From contig NZ_CP085340.1 in the NCBI RefSeq assembly GCF_020618475.1, positions 310,001-374,000 on the forward strand: a stretch of 64,000 nt of DNA. Direction: 5' to 3'. The notes under the pieces are model-generated. The model saw nothing but the letters and a program-made list of their open reading frames with translations. It had not been told where the DNA came from and ran no database searches. Position numbers and translations under genes: made by a program. How positions within the stretch are numbered: the stretch's first letter is position 1; every line of letters begins with the position of its first letter. Origin of the DNA: Haladaptatus halobius (GTDB lineage Archaea; Halobacteriota; Halobacteria; Halobacteriales; Haladaptataceae). Below are positions 55,262-62,552 of the stretch, piece by piece.

Positions 55262-56225
55262 GGACAGCCACCTCCAGACGCCACACTTTCGGCAATTCGA
55301 ACGACAGGCGTTCCCACGAATCGCCGGCATCAGTACTCATGAACAACCGACCGTTCTCATTATGGCTGTTCCCCGCATAGAACAGCACATTGGAGTCGTC
55401 CGGGTGAACACACAGTGGATCGGCTGGATTCGCAGCTGGCAGCCCCTCGGCGATCGGCTCCCATGTCCGCCCCCGATCCGTGCTCCGATAGAGCGGTGAA
55501 CTGACTAAATCCACGTACACATAGACGGTATCCGGGTTCTCCGGGTCGAACACGATCCCGTGAACGAACTTTCCATGGAGTTGCTCCACAGCAGACCAAC
55601 TCTGTGCCGCATCCTTACTGATGAACAGCCCTTCGCCCGCTCCAGCGAACACTCGATCCGGATGTGTCGGGGCGACAGCAACACGGTGGAGATCATAGCC
55701 GACTAGTGCTTCGTTCCACGAGTTCCCTCCATCGTAACTGTAAATGAAGGCCCCGTGTTCGACGCCAGCGAAGAGCCGCTCCGGCCGATCGGGGTGAATC
55801 GCAAGCCCGTGGACGTGCCCGGCGTAGAACGGTTCGTGAAAGAACGTCCACTCCGACCGGCTCGGTAGTGTTTCTATTGCCGACAGTGCGTCGAACGAGC
55901 AACCATCGTGAGAGACATACAGCATCGGTGGCTCCGTGCCGACGTAGATCGTGTTGGGGTCCGGTGCGAAGATAACTCCCCAGACCCACTCGTCTTCGAA
56001 CCCGACCGACGTGAATGTCTTGCAACTATCGTTTGTGTAGTGAAGTCCCCAACCGCGTAGTCCACAGCCAACGTAAGCGATAGATGGATTGTCCGGATGG
56101 ATTGCAATCGCTCTGATCGCCTGTCCTTTCATCCCAGTTTCAAGGTCTTCTATCGTATCTACGTCGGTAATACGTATGGTCCGAAGGCCGTCTTCGGTTC
56201 CGACGTACAGTGTACATGGGTTCAT
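55254..56225 (-). CDS. BNR/Asp-box beta-propeller protein
   Basis: 323 residues from ATG 56225 (MNPCTLYVGTEDGLRTIRITD). At least three Asp-boxes (S-x-D-x-G-x-x-W) are clear: SYDGGNSW, STDRGRTW and STDAGDSW, with SKDAAQSW a degenerate one, plus repeated IHPDNPS/VAPTHPDRVFAG strands, as in sialidase or HCF136-type propellers. No signal peptide. In an operon with DoxX (upstream, 5 bases) and a protease fragment. Likely a scaffold or binding protein. Confidence 0.82.
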   Translation of the reverse strand: MNPCTLYVGTEDGLRTIRITDVDTIEDLETGMKGQAIRAIAIHPDNPSIAYVGCGLRGWGLHYTNDSCKTFTSVGFEDEWVWGVIFAPDPNTIYVGTEPPMLYVSHDGCSFDALSAIETLPSRSEWTFFHEPFYAGHVHGLAIHPDRPERLFAGVEHGAFIYSYDGGNSWNEALVGYDLHRVAVAPTHPDRVFAGAGEGLFISKDAAQSWSAVEQLHGKFVHGIVFDPENPDTVYVYVDLVSSPLYRSTDRGRTWEPIAEGLPAANPADPLCVHPDDSNVLFYAGNSHNENGRLFMSTDAGDSWERLSFELPKVWRLEVAVHG

Positions 56226-56230
56226 GGAAC

Positions 56231-56647
56231 TCACATCCCGATATTGAGCGCGTACGCCCACGTCTCTCCGCCGAGCACGAGGAAGATCAGTGATGCCCCC
56301 AACAGCCCAGTATTCAATAGGAAGTTGACCATCTCGTCTTGCCGTTCTTCCTCTGGGACGGCCCAGAAATCGTGCATCATCGGCGTCACAATGAGAAGGA
56401 ACACCGCCAGCATCCCCGCCGCGATGGTCGGATACACACCTAACATAATGCCAAGTCCGCCGAGTATGAGCATCACCCCCGACGTGATGACTCCAAGTCC
56501 GGCGGCGGGCACTCCTTTCGATTGGGCATAGCCGGTCATCTCGTCAGCGTTCATGAATTGATTGAGCCCCAGATACGCGAGCGATACTCCAAAGAGGATG
56601 CGCCCAACGAGCAAGAGGATCGCTCCAAGGCCGACATCAAGCGCCAT
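56231..56647 (-). CDS. DoxX family membrane protein
   Basis: 138 residues, four membrane segments. GRILFGVSLAYLGLNQFMNADEMTGYAQSKGVPAAGLGVITSGVMLILGGLGIMLGVYP is the DoxX pattern, with a MMHDFW box near residue 95. It is first in a three-gene operon and divergent from an HxlR regulator, a common pairing for DoxX genes tied to redox or thiol stress. Confidence 0.88.
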   Translation of the reverse strand: MALDVGLGAILLLVGRILFGVSLAYLGLNQFMNADEMTGYAQSKGVPAAGLGVITSGVMLILGGLGIMLGVYPTIAAGMLAVFLLIVTPMMHDFWAVPEEERQDEMVNFLLNTGLLGASLIFLVLGGETWAYALNIGM

Positions 56648-56785
56648 CAGATGTCCCCCCCGCTTTGGACTGTGAGAGTTTTCTGTTCTATACCACTGAC
56701 CGTGCAGCCGATGGTTGGTTGCATTGCACTACCAAGTACGAATGCGAACCCATATATAGTATAGCTAACATAAACATCAGTAGGT

Positions 56786-56797
56786 GACATTAATGTC
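56786..56797. promoter_or_regulatory. Perfect palindrome over the HxlR start codon
   Basis: GACATTAATGTC, a perfect 12-base palindrome, contains the ATG at 56793. An operator here would let the regulator repress its own translation/transcription start. The divergent DoxX start lies 138 bases away. Confidence 0.5.
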
Positions 56798-57158
56798 AGT
56801 TAATACAGAACAAGAGACGGCGGAGAAGTCCAAAGAAGGACCATGCTCGCTTATTCGTCCACTCAAGCAAATCGGTTCACAGTGGCGGCTCATCGTTCTT
56901 CATGACCTTCGAGAAGACGAGAAGCGATTTAACGAACTCAAACGTTCGACTGGAGCAAATTCGCGGACCCTTTCGCGCGTGTTGAATGATCTCACTGACT
57001 TGAATTTCGTCACACGCCGAGTGGAAACAGACTCTCCAATCGCTACGTATTATTCATTGACCCCAAAAGGTGCGTCACTCTGTCCAGTATTTGATGAAAT
57101 AGAAGTATGGTCTGAGGAGTGGTTAGAGACACCTGAACAGGAGGACCCTACTCGGTAA
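56793..57158 (+). CDS. HxlR family transcription regulator
   Basis: 121 residues from ATG 56793. CSLIRPLKQIGSQWRLIVLHDLREDEKRFNELKRSTGANSRTLSRVLNDLTDLNFVTRRVETDSPIATYYSLTPKG is the HxlR winged helix, with the conserved Cys near the start (GPCSLI) that in some members senses electrophiles or oxidants. Divergent to the DoxX operon, which it likely controls. Confidence 0.9.
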   Translation: MSVNTEQETAEKSKEGPCSLIRPLKQIGSQWRLIVLHDLREDEKRFNELKRSTGANSRTLSRVLNDLTDLNFVTRRVETDSPIATYYSLTPKGASLCPVFDEIEVWSEEWLETPEQEDPTR

Positions 57159-57421
57159 TTAAATCATTCATCCTCCCTCCTGCGGTTTTCATTTATAACG
57201 GTTTCCAGAGACGCTGCTGAACTTCCCTGTGTGTAGTGTCTGCAAAGATTTCGTCGGCATTATTTCCCCGACGATCAATCCGGTGAAATGAAACTTGCTC
57301 AAAATGATTTCATCCGAATATGTGAGCGAGTCGTTCAAAACGATTATTCCAGCGAGATCAAGATCGGTACGTAACCGATCGGAACCTCCATCTCGGGAGC
57401 AACGAGTGGCACAATACGACA

Positions 57422-57757
57422 TTGGTCTATCGCCGGAAAGAGGATGCTAAGTACACTGATCACCGCCAGTACTCGGTGTTCATGTCGAACGGAGGCGAGA
57501 GATTTCTCAGCGAGTACGCTTATCGCTGGGAGATCGAAAGTGGCTATCGGAGTATCAAGCGGCTCATGGCCGCAACAACGTCGAAGAACTTCGTCTTACG
57601 GTTTTTCTACTTCGGGTTCGCCTGTCTGTTGTACTCAATCTGGCGAGCGGTCGATCTGCTTGTCCAAGTCGCGTTAACCGGTGAGTACGAGCACTCGCCG
57701 GTGGTAACGGCCGACAACACGCTCACGCTACTGAAGAAGGCGACGGGAATCGGGTAG
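57422..57757 (+). pseudogene. Transposase, C-terminal fragment
   Basis: 111 residues ending at 57757. FLSEYAYRWEIESGYRSIKRLMAATTSKNFVLRFFYFGFACLLYSIWRAVDLLVQVAL matches the C-terminal catalytic-Glu region of the same transposase type as at 49.5-51.5 kb (compare RHRWGIENGYKKIKTFM). The rest of the gene is missing; 57159-57421 holds no related frame. An old insertion remnant. Confidence 0.7.
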
Positions 57758-57940
57758 AAAGTTACTCAGTCAGGCCGCACGTTGCTTTTCCAAGTGGCGA
57801 CACTGGTAGTAGTTTCGAGAAATCATTGGAATAGTTACTAAAACAACAAGAATGGGTGTTTGAGAGGCGATCTGAGGCAGTTTCTACGTACTGATTCGTC
57901 CGAAACCATGTATCACAGGCCTACTAAGCACACTGTAGTC

Positions 57941-58096
57941 TCATCTTCCAAGAAAGCGAGATCCCGGTGTCCCATGCAAGAATACAACCGGTGTTCCGTC
58001 AGCCGCGCCATATTCAGTAAAAGAAACGCAACGGCCATCATCGATGGAAATGGTTTGCTTGGTATCTGCTTCCTGTTTTGTTAGCTCTCTACCCAT
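57941..58096 (-). pseudogene. Alpha/beta-hydrolase, N-terminal fragment (51 aa)
   Basis: From ATG 58096: MGRELTKQEADTKQTISIDD, then GRCVSFTEYGAADGTPVVFL, then HGTPGSRFLGR and a stop at 57941. FLHGTPGSR is the oxyanion-hole region of proline-iminopeptidase-like hydrolases. The nucleophile and the remaining 200 residues are absent downstream, so this is a stump left by a deletion or insertion. Confidence 0.65.
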
Positions 58097-58187
58097 ATTA
58101 TGTGGATCAATCTTTTTCTTCTGGCGGGAATATTATCGTCCCGGACTAGTGCGGGTATTTATATACCTACCAGATCTCCATCAATCG

Positions 58188-58826
58188 ATGAAGCGTATAT
58201 CGTTTCGGGTGACCGATTTGGGGGGCTTTTCACATCCAATATATCGGCAGATCATCCAGGGCGACAGAATTTCGCACGGGAGGCTACTGATGTGGGATCC
58301 AATGGCTACTGCGACGACGCTATCTTGGTTTGACGGATCACGAAGAGCAGTAACAGAAATACTGACAAGCATCGAAGCGATCGGCACGTTTCATCTGCAT
58401 CCGGAAAGTGACGGAACATATGAATTCATCAACCAGACACAGTAGGAGTTTGAGCCCTCACTACTCGAAATCCTCTCCCAATCAGAGGTGATCACTGTTC
58501 CACCAGTCACGTTTTACGACACTAGAGAGGTGTGTTTCGAAGCTGTTGGTGGAGCAGAACAACTAAGCGAATTCTACAGTCGATTGCAGAGTGAGTTACA
58601 AGTTGAAATCGAATCCGTCCAAGAGTACCAGCGTCAGATATCACCGACGACGCTCACAAGGAGACAACAGACAGCGTTAGAGGTTGCCGTCACTGTCGGC
58701 TATTATCAGATTCCCCGAACGGGAACGATCGAGGATATCGCAATTGAACTCGGATGTGCCCATAGTACCGCTGGAGAGCTGATACGAAAGGCGGAATCAA
58801 AGGTGATCATGACGTTTGTTGAATAG
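58188..58826 (+). pseudogene. HTH-10 (bat-type) regulator with in-frame TAG
   Basis: From ATG 58188 (MKRISFRVTDLGGFSHP) the frame meets TAG at 58443-58445, then continues in the same frame as EFEPSLLEILSQSEVITVPPVTFYDTREVCFEAVGG. It ends in the HTH-10 domain LTRRQQTALEVAVTVGYYQIPRTGTIEDIAIELGCAHSTAGELIRKAESKVI at 58826. About 213 codons, otherwise intact. The regulator is dead unless the stop is read through. Confidence 0.78.
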
Positions 58827-58878
58827 ATCGAACCAGGCAACATTGTGTGGAATGATTCATGCATTGAGAGAGTCAGTC

Positions 58879-59052
58879 TCAACTTCTGCGAAATCCTCTC
58901 GCCTCGAACCGCTCCCAACATGTATCGGCTGTTTCGATGGGTTCCATGAATCCCGCTCCACCGTCCCGCAAGGCCGTGCCACAGAATGGGCAAAGATCCG
59001 GGTTATCCCACTCGGTGGAATCCCGCGGTGGATGTGAGTTGTCTGATTTCAT
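58879..59052 (-). CDS. 57-aa zinc-finger protein (DUF7501-like)
   Basis: From ATG 59052: MKSDNSHPPRDSTEWDNPDL, then CPFCGTALRDGGAGFMEPIE, then TADTCWERFEARGFRRS and stop at 58879-58881. The W-N/D-P-x-L-C-P-F-C-G-x-A-L-x-D-x-G-x-G-F box with a later Cys is the pattern of small haloarchaeal zinc proteins (DUF7501 type); the usual His in FMxHI has become Pro (FMEPI), so the zinc site may be changed. Near the 3' end of the broken HTH-10 gene, on the other strand. Confidence 0.6.
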   Translation of the reverse strand: MKSDNSHPPRDSTEWDNPDLCPFCGTALRDGGAGFMEPIETADTCWERFEARGFRRS

Positions 59053-59079
59053 GTTCGCTTTCTGAACAGAGTAGTCAGT

Positions 59080-59331
59080 CTATTCGACGCGATCGACGGC
59101 GATGTCGCACGTAAAACACGTGCGTTTGTCGGTGGCAACGTAGACTTGATCACACGAGGGACACTTGTACAGGTGCGGTTGTGAGGCGGTGTCAGAGCCG
59201 TTCGTGGCAGTTTCATCCGTTGTCCCTCCATCCTCGCTGACCGACGTTTGACCGCGTGGCCAAGCGTCAGCGACCCCGTCGGCGGCGCTCGTGTTCAGTC
59301 GGCTAAGTATAGTCTTAACTTTCCCTAACAT
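59080..59331 (-). CDS. Small zinc-ribbon protein
   Basis: 83 residues. The N-terminal two thirds are polar. The C-terminal HLYKCPSCDQVYVATDKRTCFTCDIAVDRVE has two CxxC pairs forming a zinc ribbon. Its ATG overlaps the stop of the upstream winged-helix gene by 7 bases, so the two are co-translated and probably work together. Confidence 0.72.
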   Translation of the reverse strand: MLGKVKTILSRLNTSAADGVADAWPRGQTSVSEDGGTTDETATNGSDTASQPHLYKCPSCDQVYVATDKRTCFTCDIAVDRVE

Positions 59332-59636
59332 GTCTGTCCTTCTTCCGGAAGGTAGTCGTCGGGAAGAGCATCACGTCGGGTTTCCAGTGCTGTGAATATG
59401 GGTTCGACGGCCTCGAAATCGTCCCCTCTCCTCACGGTACCAGTATCCCGATTCCACGCGACGAGGTCGTTCTTCTCCAGGAGCGGAAGGTGGACGTGAT
59501 GGAGCTGGATAGCTCGGTCCCGTTCGTCTCCATCAACAGAGAACGGATGGATGTACTGCTCGTCGCGGAGTGCGATCAGTATCTGTCGGCGGCTACCGTC
59601 CGATAGCGCGCGCATAACTCCGTCGAATTCGTTCAT
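59325..59636 (-). CDS. DUF7344-like winged-helix protein
   Basis: 103 residues. MNEFDGVMRALSDGSRRQILIALRDEQYIHPF and IQLHHVHLPLLEKNDLVAWNRDTGTVRRGDDFEAVEPI match the winged-helix pattern also seen at 6427-6804 (alsdg.rR.iL, HvHLPlLe...lv.w). Paired with the zinc-ribbon protein in a two-gene operon. A signalling or DNA-binding role is likely; the target is unknown. Confidence 0.75.
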   Translation of the reverse strand: MNEFDGVMRALSDGSRRQILIALRDEQYIHPFSVDGDERDRAIQLHHVHLPLLEKNDLVAWNRDTGTVRRGDDFEAVEPIFTALETRRDALPDDYLPEEGQTC

Positions 59637-59878
59637 CTTCCAAAGAGATGGAGCACGCTAACGTTTCAAGTCGTCACTTTTCACAGTAGGTTAGGTTGTG
59701 ATTATATGAGATACAAGCCGGGAGATTGCCGGTCATTTCTGATGTAACTTCGTGGAGTGAATGCCTGGTACGTTGTTCCCTAGATGGTGAGGGACCAAAA
59801 TAGTGTATATAAGTCGTTCCTCCCCAACGCAGGACATATTTGCGATGCTTTACCACGGATGTTCCCGTCAGTATTGGT

Positions 59879-60385
59879 GTGTCCAGAGACTACGAATACG
59901 AGTCCGAACTGACGGGCAGTCGTGAGGAAATAGCAGCGGTGCTCAGCGGTGTACTGGATGGGGTCCATGCTGGCTCCATACGGTTGAGCGACGGCACGGA
60001 GGCAGTCACTGCCACAATCCCTGAAGAACTCGAGCTCGAAATCGAACTCGAGGTGGAGGACGACGATGTGAATCTGGAACTCGAATTAACGTGGCCCGTT
60101 CCAGACGACGAGGAATCCGCGTTCTCTCTCAGTGGAGATCTTCCAGACAAACGAGATGAACTATCAGCGTCTGCGGAAGGCACAAACGCCTCGCAGGCGC
60201 TGGCCCGGTTTGAAGTCTTCCGTGACCAAGCCGAGGAATGGCGGTGGCGGCTCCGCCACCGCAATGGGAACATCATCGCGACCAGTGGCGAGGGTTACAC
60301 ACGCAAACACAACGCGTGGAAAGGACTCCAAAGTGTGGTCAAGAATGCACCAGAAGCGGAGTTAACGGAGGATCCCACGAACTGA
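59879..60385 (+). CDS. Amphi-Trp plus DUF1508 (YegP-like) protein
   Basis: 168 residues from GTG 59879 (SRDYEYESELTGSREEIAAVLSGVLDG), chosen because family members start just before this motif. The amphi-Trp part runs to about residue 95 with acidic strands (ELELEIELEVEDDD). From about 110, FEVFRDQAEEWRWRLRHRNGNIIATSGEGYTRKHNAWKGLQSV is a DUF1508/YegP repeat with its usual W.wrL...NG.iia.sge.y. Both domains are common in haloarchaea; function unknown. Confidence 0.75.
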   Translation: MSRDYEYESELTGSREEIAAVLSGVLDGVHAGSIRLSDGTEAVTATIPEELELEIELEVEDDDVNLELELTWPVPDDEESAFSLSGDLPDKRDELSASAEGTNASQALARFEVFRDQAEEWRWRLRHRNGNIIATSGEGYTRKHNAWKGLQSVVKNAPEAELTEDPTN

Positions 60386-60570
60386 TAGAGAACGCCAGGT
60401 ACGTCGAGGCCATATGATTGCACTCGGTCTGAACGTTCTCACTGTTACGGAAGCACAAGGAGAAAGCCCCGTGCTTTAGCGCGAGGAGGGTGTCAACACA
60501 TCTCGCGTCGCATGAATCCAAGAATAGACATGATGTGGTGTGTTCTGAGAGGCTCGAACTCAAATCTACA

Positions 60571-61329
60571 CTAACACCAGGAGGCAGATACGTCACCGGC
60601 CCCAGTCATCGGCATAGACTGATCGCGCTCGCCAACCGTACCGATACCCCGCTGTAATTCGAGTGCGCCCGCGTAATCAGCCTGCGAGAGGATCCCGACG
60701 ATTGCGCCGTCTTCCTCGACGAGGGCGTACGACGTCTTCGTGGTGCCGAGTTCGACGAGTGTGTCGAAGGCATCCGCCGTCGCCTGCACGGTTAGCGGTT
60801 CTTCGGCCATTACGTCGGCAACCGGAGTGGTCGCACGGTTGCACTGGTCGACGTCTTTCAGGTGTTGCAGTGAGACGATACCGACAGTGGCGCCGGTCTC
60901 GTCGGTGACGCCGAACTCGGTTCGACGGTCGACGAACATCTGGTCGACGAACTCCGCGACCGTCGAGGTGGCCGAGATAGTGCGTGAATCGGGCGTCATG
61001 ATGTCCGCGACGGTGACTCCAGCGAGCAAATCTTCGAGTGCCGTCGTGCGTGACTCGGAGGTCGCCGCTCCGTAGATGAACAGTGCGACAAGCAGGAGGA
61101 TGACGTTGAACGAGAACACGCCAATCACGGCGAACACCAGTGCGAAGATGACGCCGACACGTGCGGCGATTCGGGTGGCCTGCCCGTACGGGCGCGTCCG
61201 TGCGAGCAGCGCCCGAAAGACCCGCCCGCCGTCCATCGGGAACGCCGGAACGAGGTTGAAGATGGCGAGCGTTACGTTCACGACCGCGAGCCAGCCGACG
61301 ACGAACAGATCGATCCTAGAACGACCCAC
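60571..61329 (-). pseudogene. Site-2 protease (M50) with CBS pair, N-terminally truncated
   Basis: 252 residues beginning inside the protease domain. NLVPAFPMDGGRVFRALLARTRPYGQATRIAARVG is the second active-site motif (NPxxDGG-type) of M50 metalloproteases. Two CBS motifs follow (ADIMTPDSRTISATSTVAEFVDQM, VADVMAEEPLTVQATADAFDTLVEL). The HExxH helix that should lie about 120 residues upstream is missing; a broken regulator abuts instead, on the other strand. The junction near 61325 is a likely deletion point. Confidence 0.75.
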
Positions 61330-61334
61330 CGCAC

Positions 61335-61542
61335 TAACGTTTTTACCGGAAGATGAACAACGCGTTATCGAGCCGATTCTGGATTACCGGGCTTGACACA
61401 GGTTGAACTCCGCAGGCGCTCCGGCTTTTCCAAAGCCAAAGTCAGCCAAGCCGTCAGCGAACTCGAAGATCGCGGCCTCATCTACCGCGAGAAATAGGGC
61501 CGGACATACCGCGTCTACCCCGGTGAACTCGTGAAGGACTGA
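61335..61542 (+). pseudogene. Winged-helix regulator remnant with frameshift and TAG
   Basis: Frame one gives TFLPEDEQRVIEPILDYRA. After a shift near 61392 the second frame gives LTQVELRRRSGFSKAKVSQAVSELEDRGLIYREK, then TAG at 61495-61497, then GRTYRVYPGELVKD and TGA at 61540-61542. This is a clear MarR/TrmB-type winged helix (recognition helix SKAKVSQAVSEL). The TAG replaces the usual Gln of EKQGRTY. The N-terminus is lost at the junction with the truncated protease. Confidence 0.65.
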
Positions 61543-61556
61543 CAGCAACTCTAACG

Positions 61557-61922
61557 TCACTTCGTCCGCTGTAAGTCTTCTCGCCGCTGCTCGAACTCTT
61601 CCTGCGAAAGCTCCCCGCGGGCATAGGCGAGTCGCAGTTCCTCAAGAGCAGGATCACCACCGCTGAACAATCCCTGAGTGAACGCCCGATAGAGAAGGTA
61701 CCCAATGCCGAGCAGCACCACGAGAAACACCAGCATCATACCGATACCCCATACCGGGGATATGCCCATCCCTGTACCGGACGCACCACCGAACCACCAG
61801 CCCATCATCCCCATCATCGGCATCATAAAGAGCATCATTAACAGGGGAACTAACAAGACGAGTGCGACGACGATAAGCAGGACACGAAGCCATCGACTTC
61901 GCTCTGCTCTCGATGTGGACAT
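61557..61922 (-). CDS. SHOCT domain membrane protein
   Basis: 121 residues. Two membrane segments, a Met/Gly-rich loop between them (MMPMMGMMGWWFGGASGTGMG) that may bind copper, and a C-terminal SHOCT motif (ALEELRLAYARGELSQEEFEQRREDL). Small SHOCT proteins are frequent in haloarchaea, with unknown oligomerisation-linked functions. Confidence 0.82.
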   Translation of the reverse strand: MSTSRAERSRWLRVLLIVVALVLLVPLLMMLFMMPMMGMMGWWFGGASGTGMGISPVWGIGMMLVFLVVLLGIGYLLYRAFTQGLFSGGDPALEELRLAYARGELSQEEFEQRREDLQRTK

Positions 61923-62142
61923 AGCTGCTCATCACCACGCAGGTTGCCGCGATATTTGGCCTCCTTCACCTAAAACGCTCATGTTTTGCCCTCGATGCTC
62001 TGCATCACCGCGATGAACGATATTGATCGAGATACACGCTTAGAACGTCGTATGAACGTCCTAATCGACTCTAGTACCATCGTTCACACCTACAGCGCTA
62101 AATCCGCCCCACAGCTATAGAGGGAGTGAGGTAGAATAACAG

Positions 62143-62496
62143 ATGCGCACTTTCACACCCGCTGTACTGGCCGTACTCGCGATCCTCCTGCTTGCTGCCG
62201 GCGGTGTTGCCGCCCACGACAACGATAGGAATACGACCGGCCACGACGCTGCTCCCCAGAACGGTACCGCGGCCGAGTGGGCTGCTTGGATGGAACGACA
62301 CATGACCGAGCACATGGGTGCCGATCCAGCCGCACAGATGCAGGATCGAATGGGTCTGAGCTACGAGGAGATGGGTGAGCACATGACGTCTCACCAGGAC
62401 GGCTCAATGATGGACGGTCAGATGATGGGCGACATGATGGATGGAATGATGAACAGCACGATGCGCGGTGGGATGTCGGGGATGGGCTGTCACTGA
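62143..62496 (+). CDS. Secreted Met/His-rich protein, possible copper binder
   Basis: 117 residues. A Sec-type signal peptide MRTFTPAVLAVLAILLLAAGGVAA is followed by a His/Asp/Asn linker and a Met-rich C-terminus (MMDGQMMGDMMDGMMNSTMRGGMSGMGCH) with about 17 Met and a final Cys-His. Such Met clusters bind Cu(I) in other proteins; here the role is inferred. Close to the Met-rich SHOCT gene on the opposite strand. Confidence 0.65.
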   Translation: MRTFTPAVLAVLAILLLAAGGVAAHDNDRNTTGHDAAPQNGTAAEWAAWMERHMTEHMGADPAAQMQDRMGLSYEEMGEHMTSHQDGSMMDGQMMGDMMDGMMNSTMRGGMSGMGCH

Positions 62497-62552
62497 GTAG
62501 CGCTCTTCTCGATACCTGCGAAACGAGTAGTTGATCTACCTCAGAATCGGGA

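Noticed and set aside
8724..61497. TAG recoded as pyrrolysine or another amino acid
   Set aside because: Several intact genes here (cbiF, cobA, the propeller at 29968, the 44-aa peptide) end normally in TAG, no pyl genes are seen, and one of the four TAG genes also has a frameshift. Decay is simpler.
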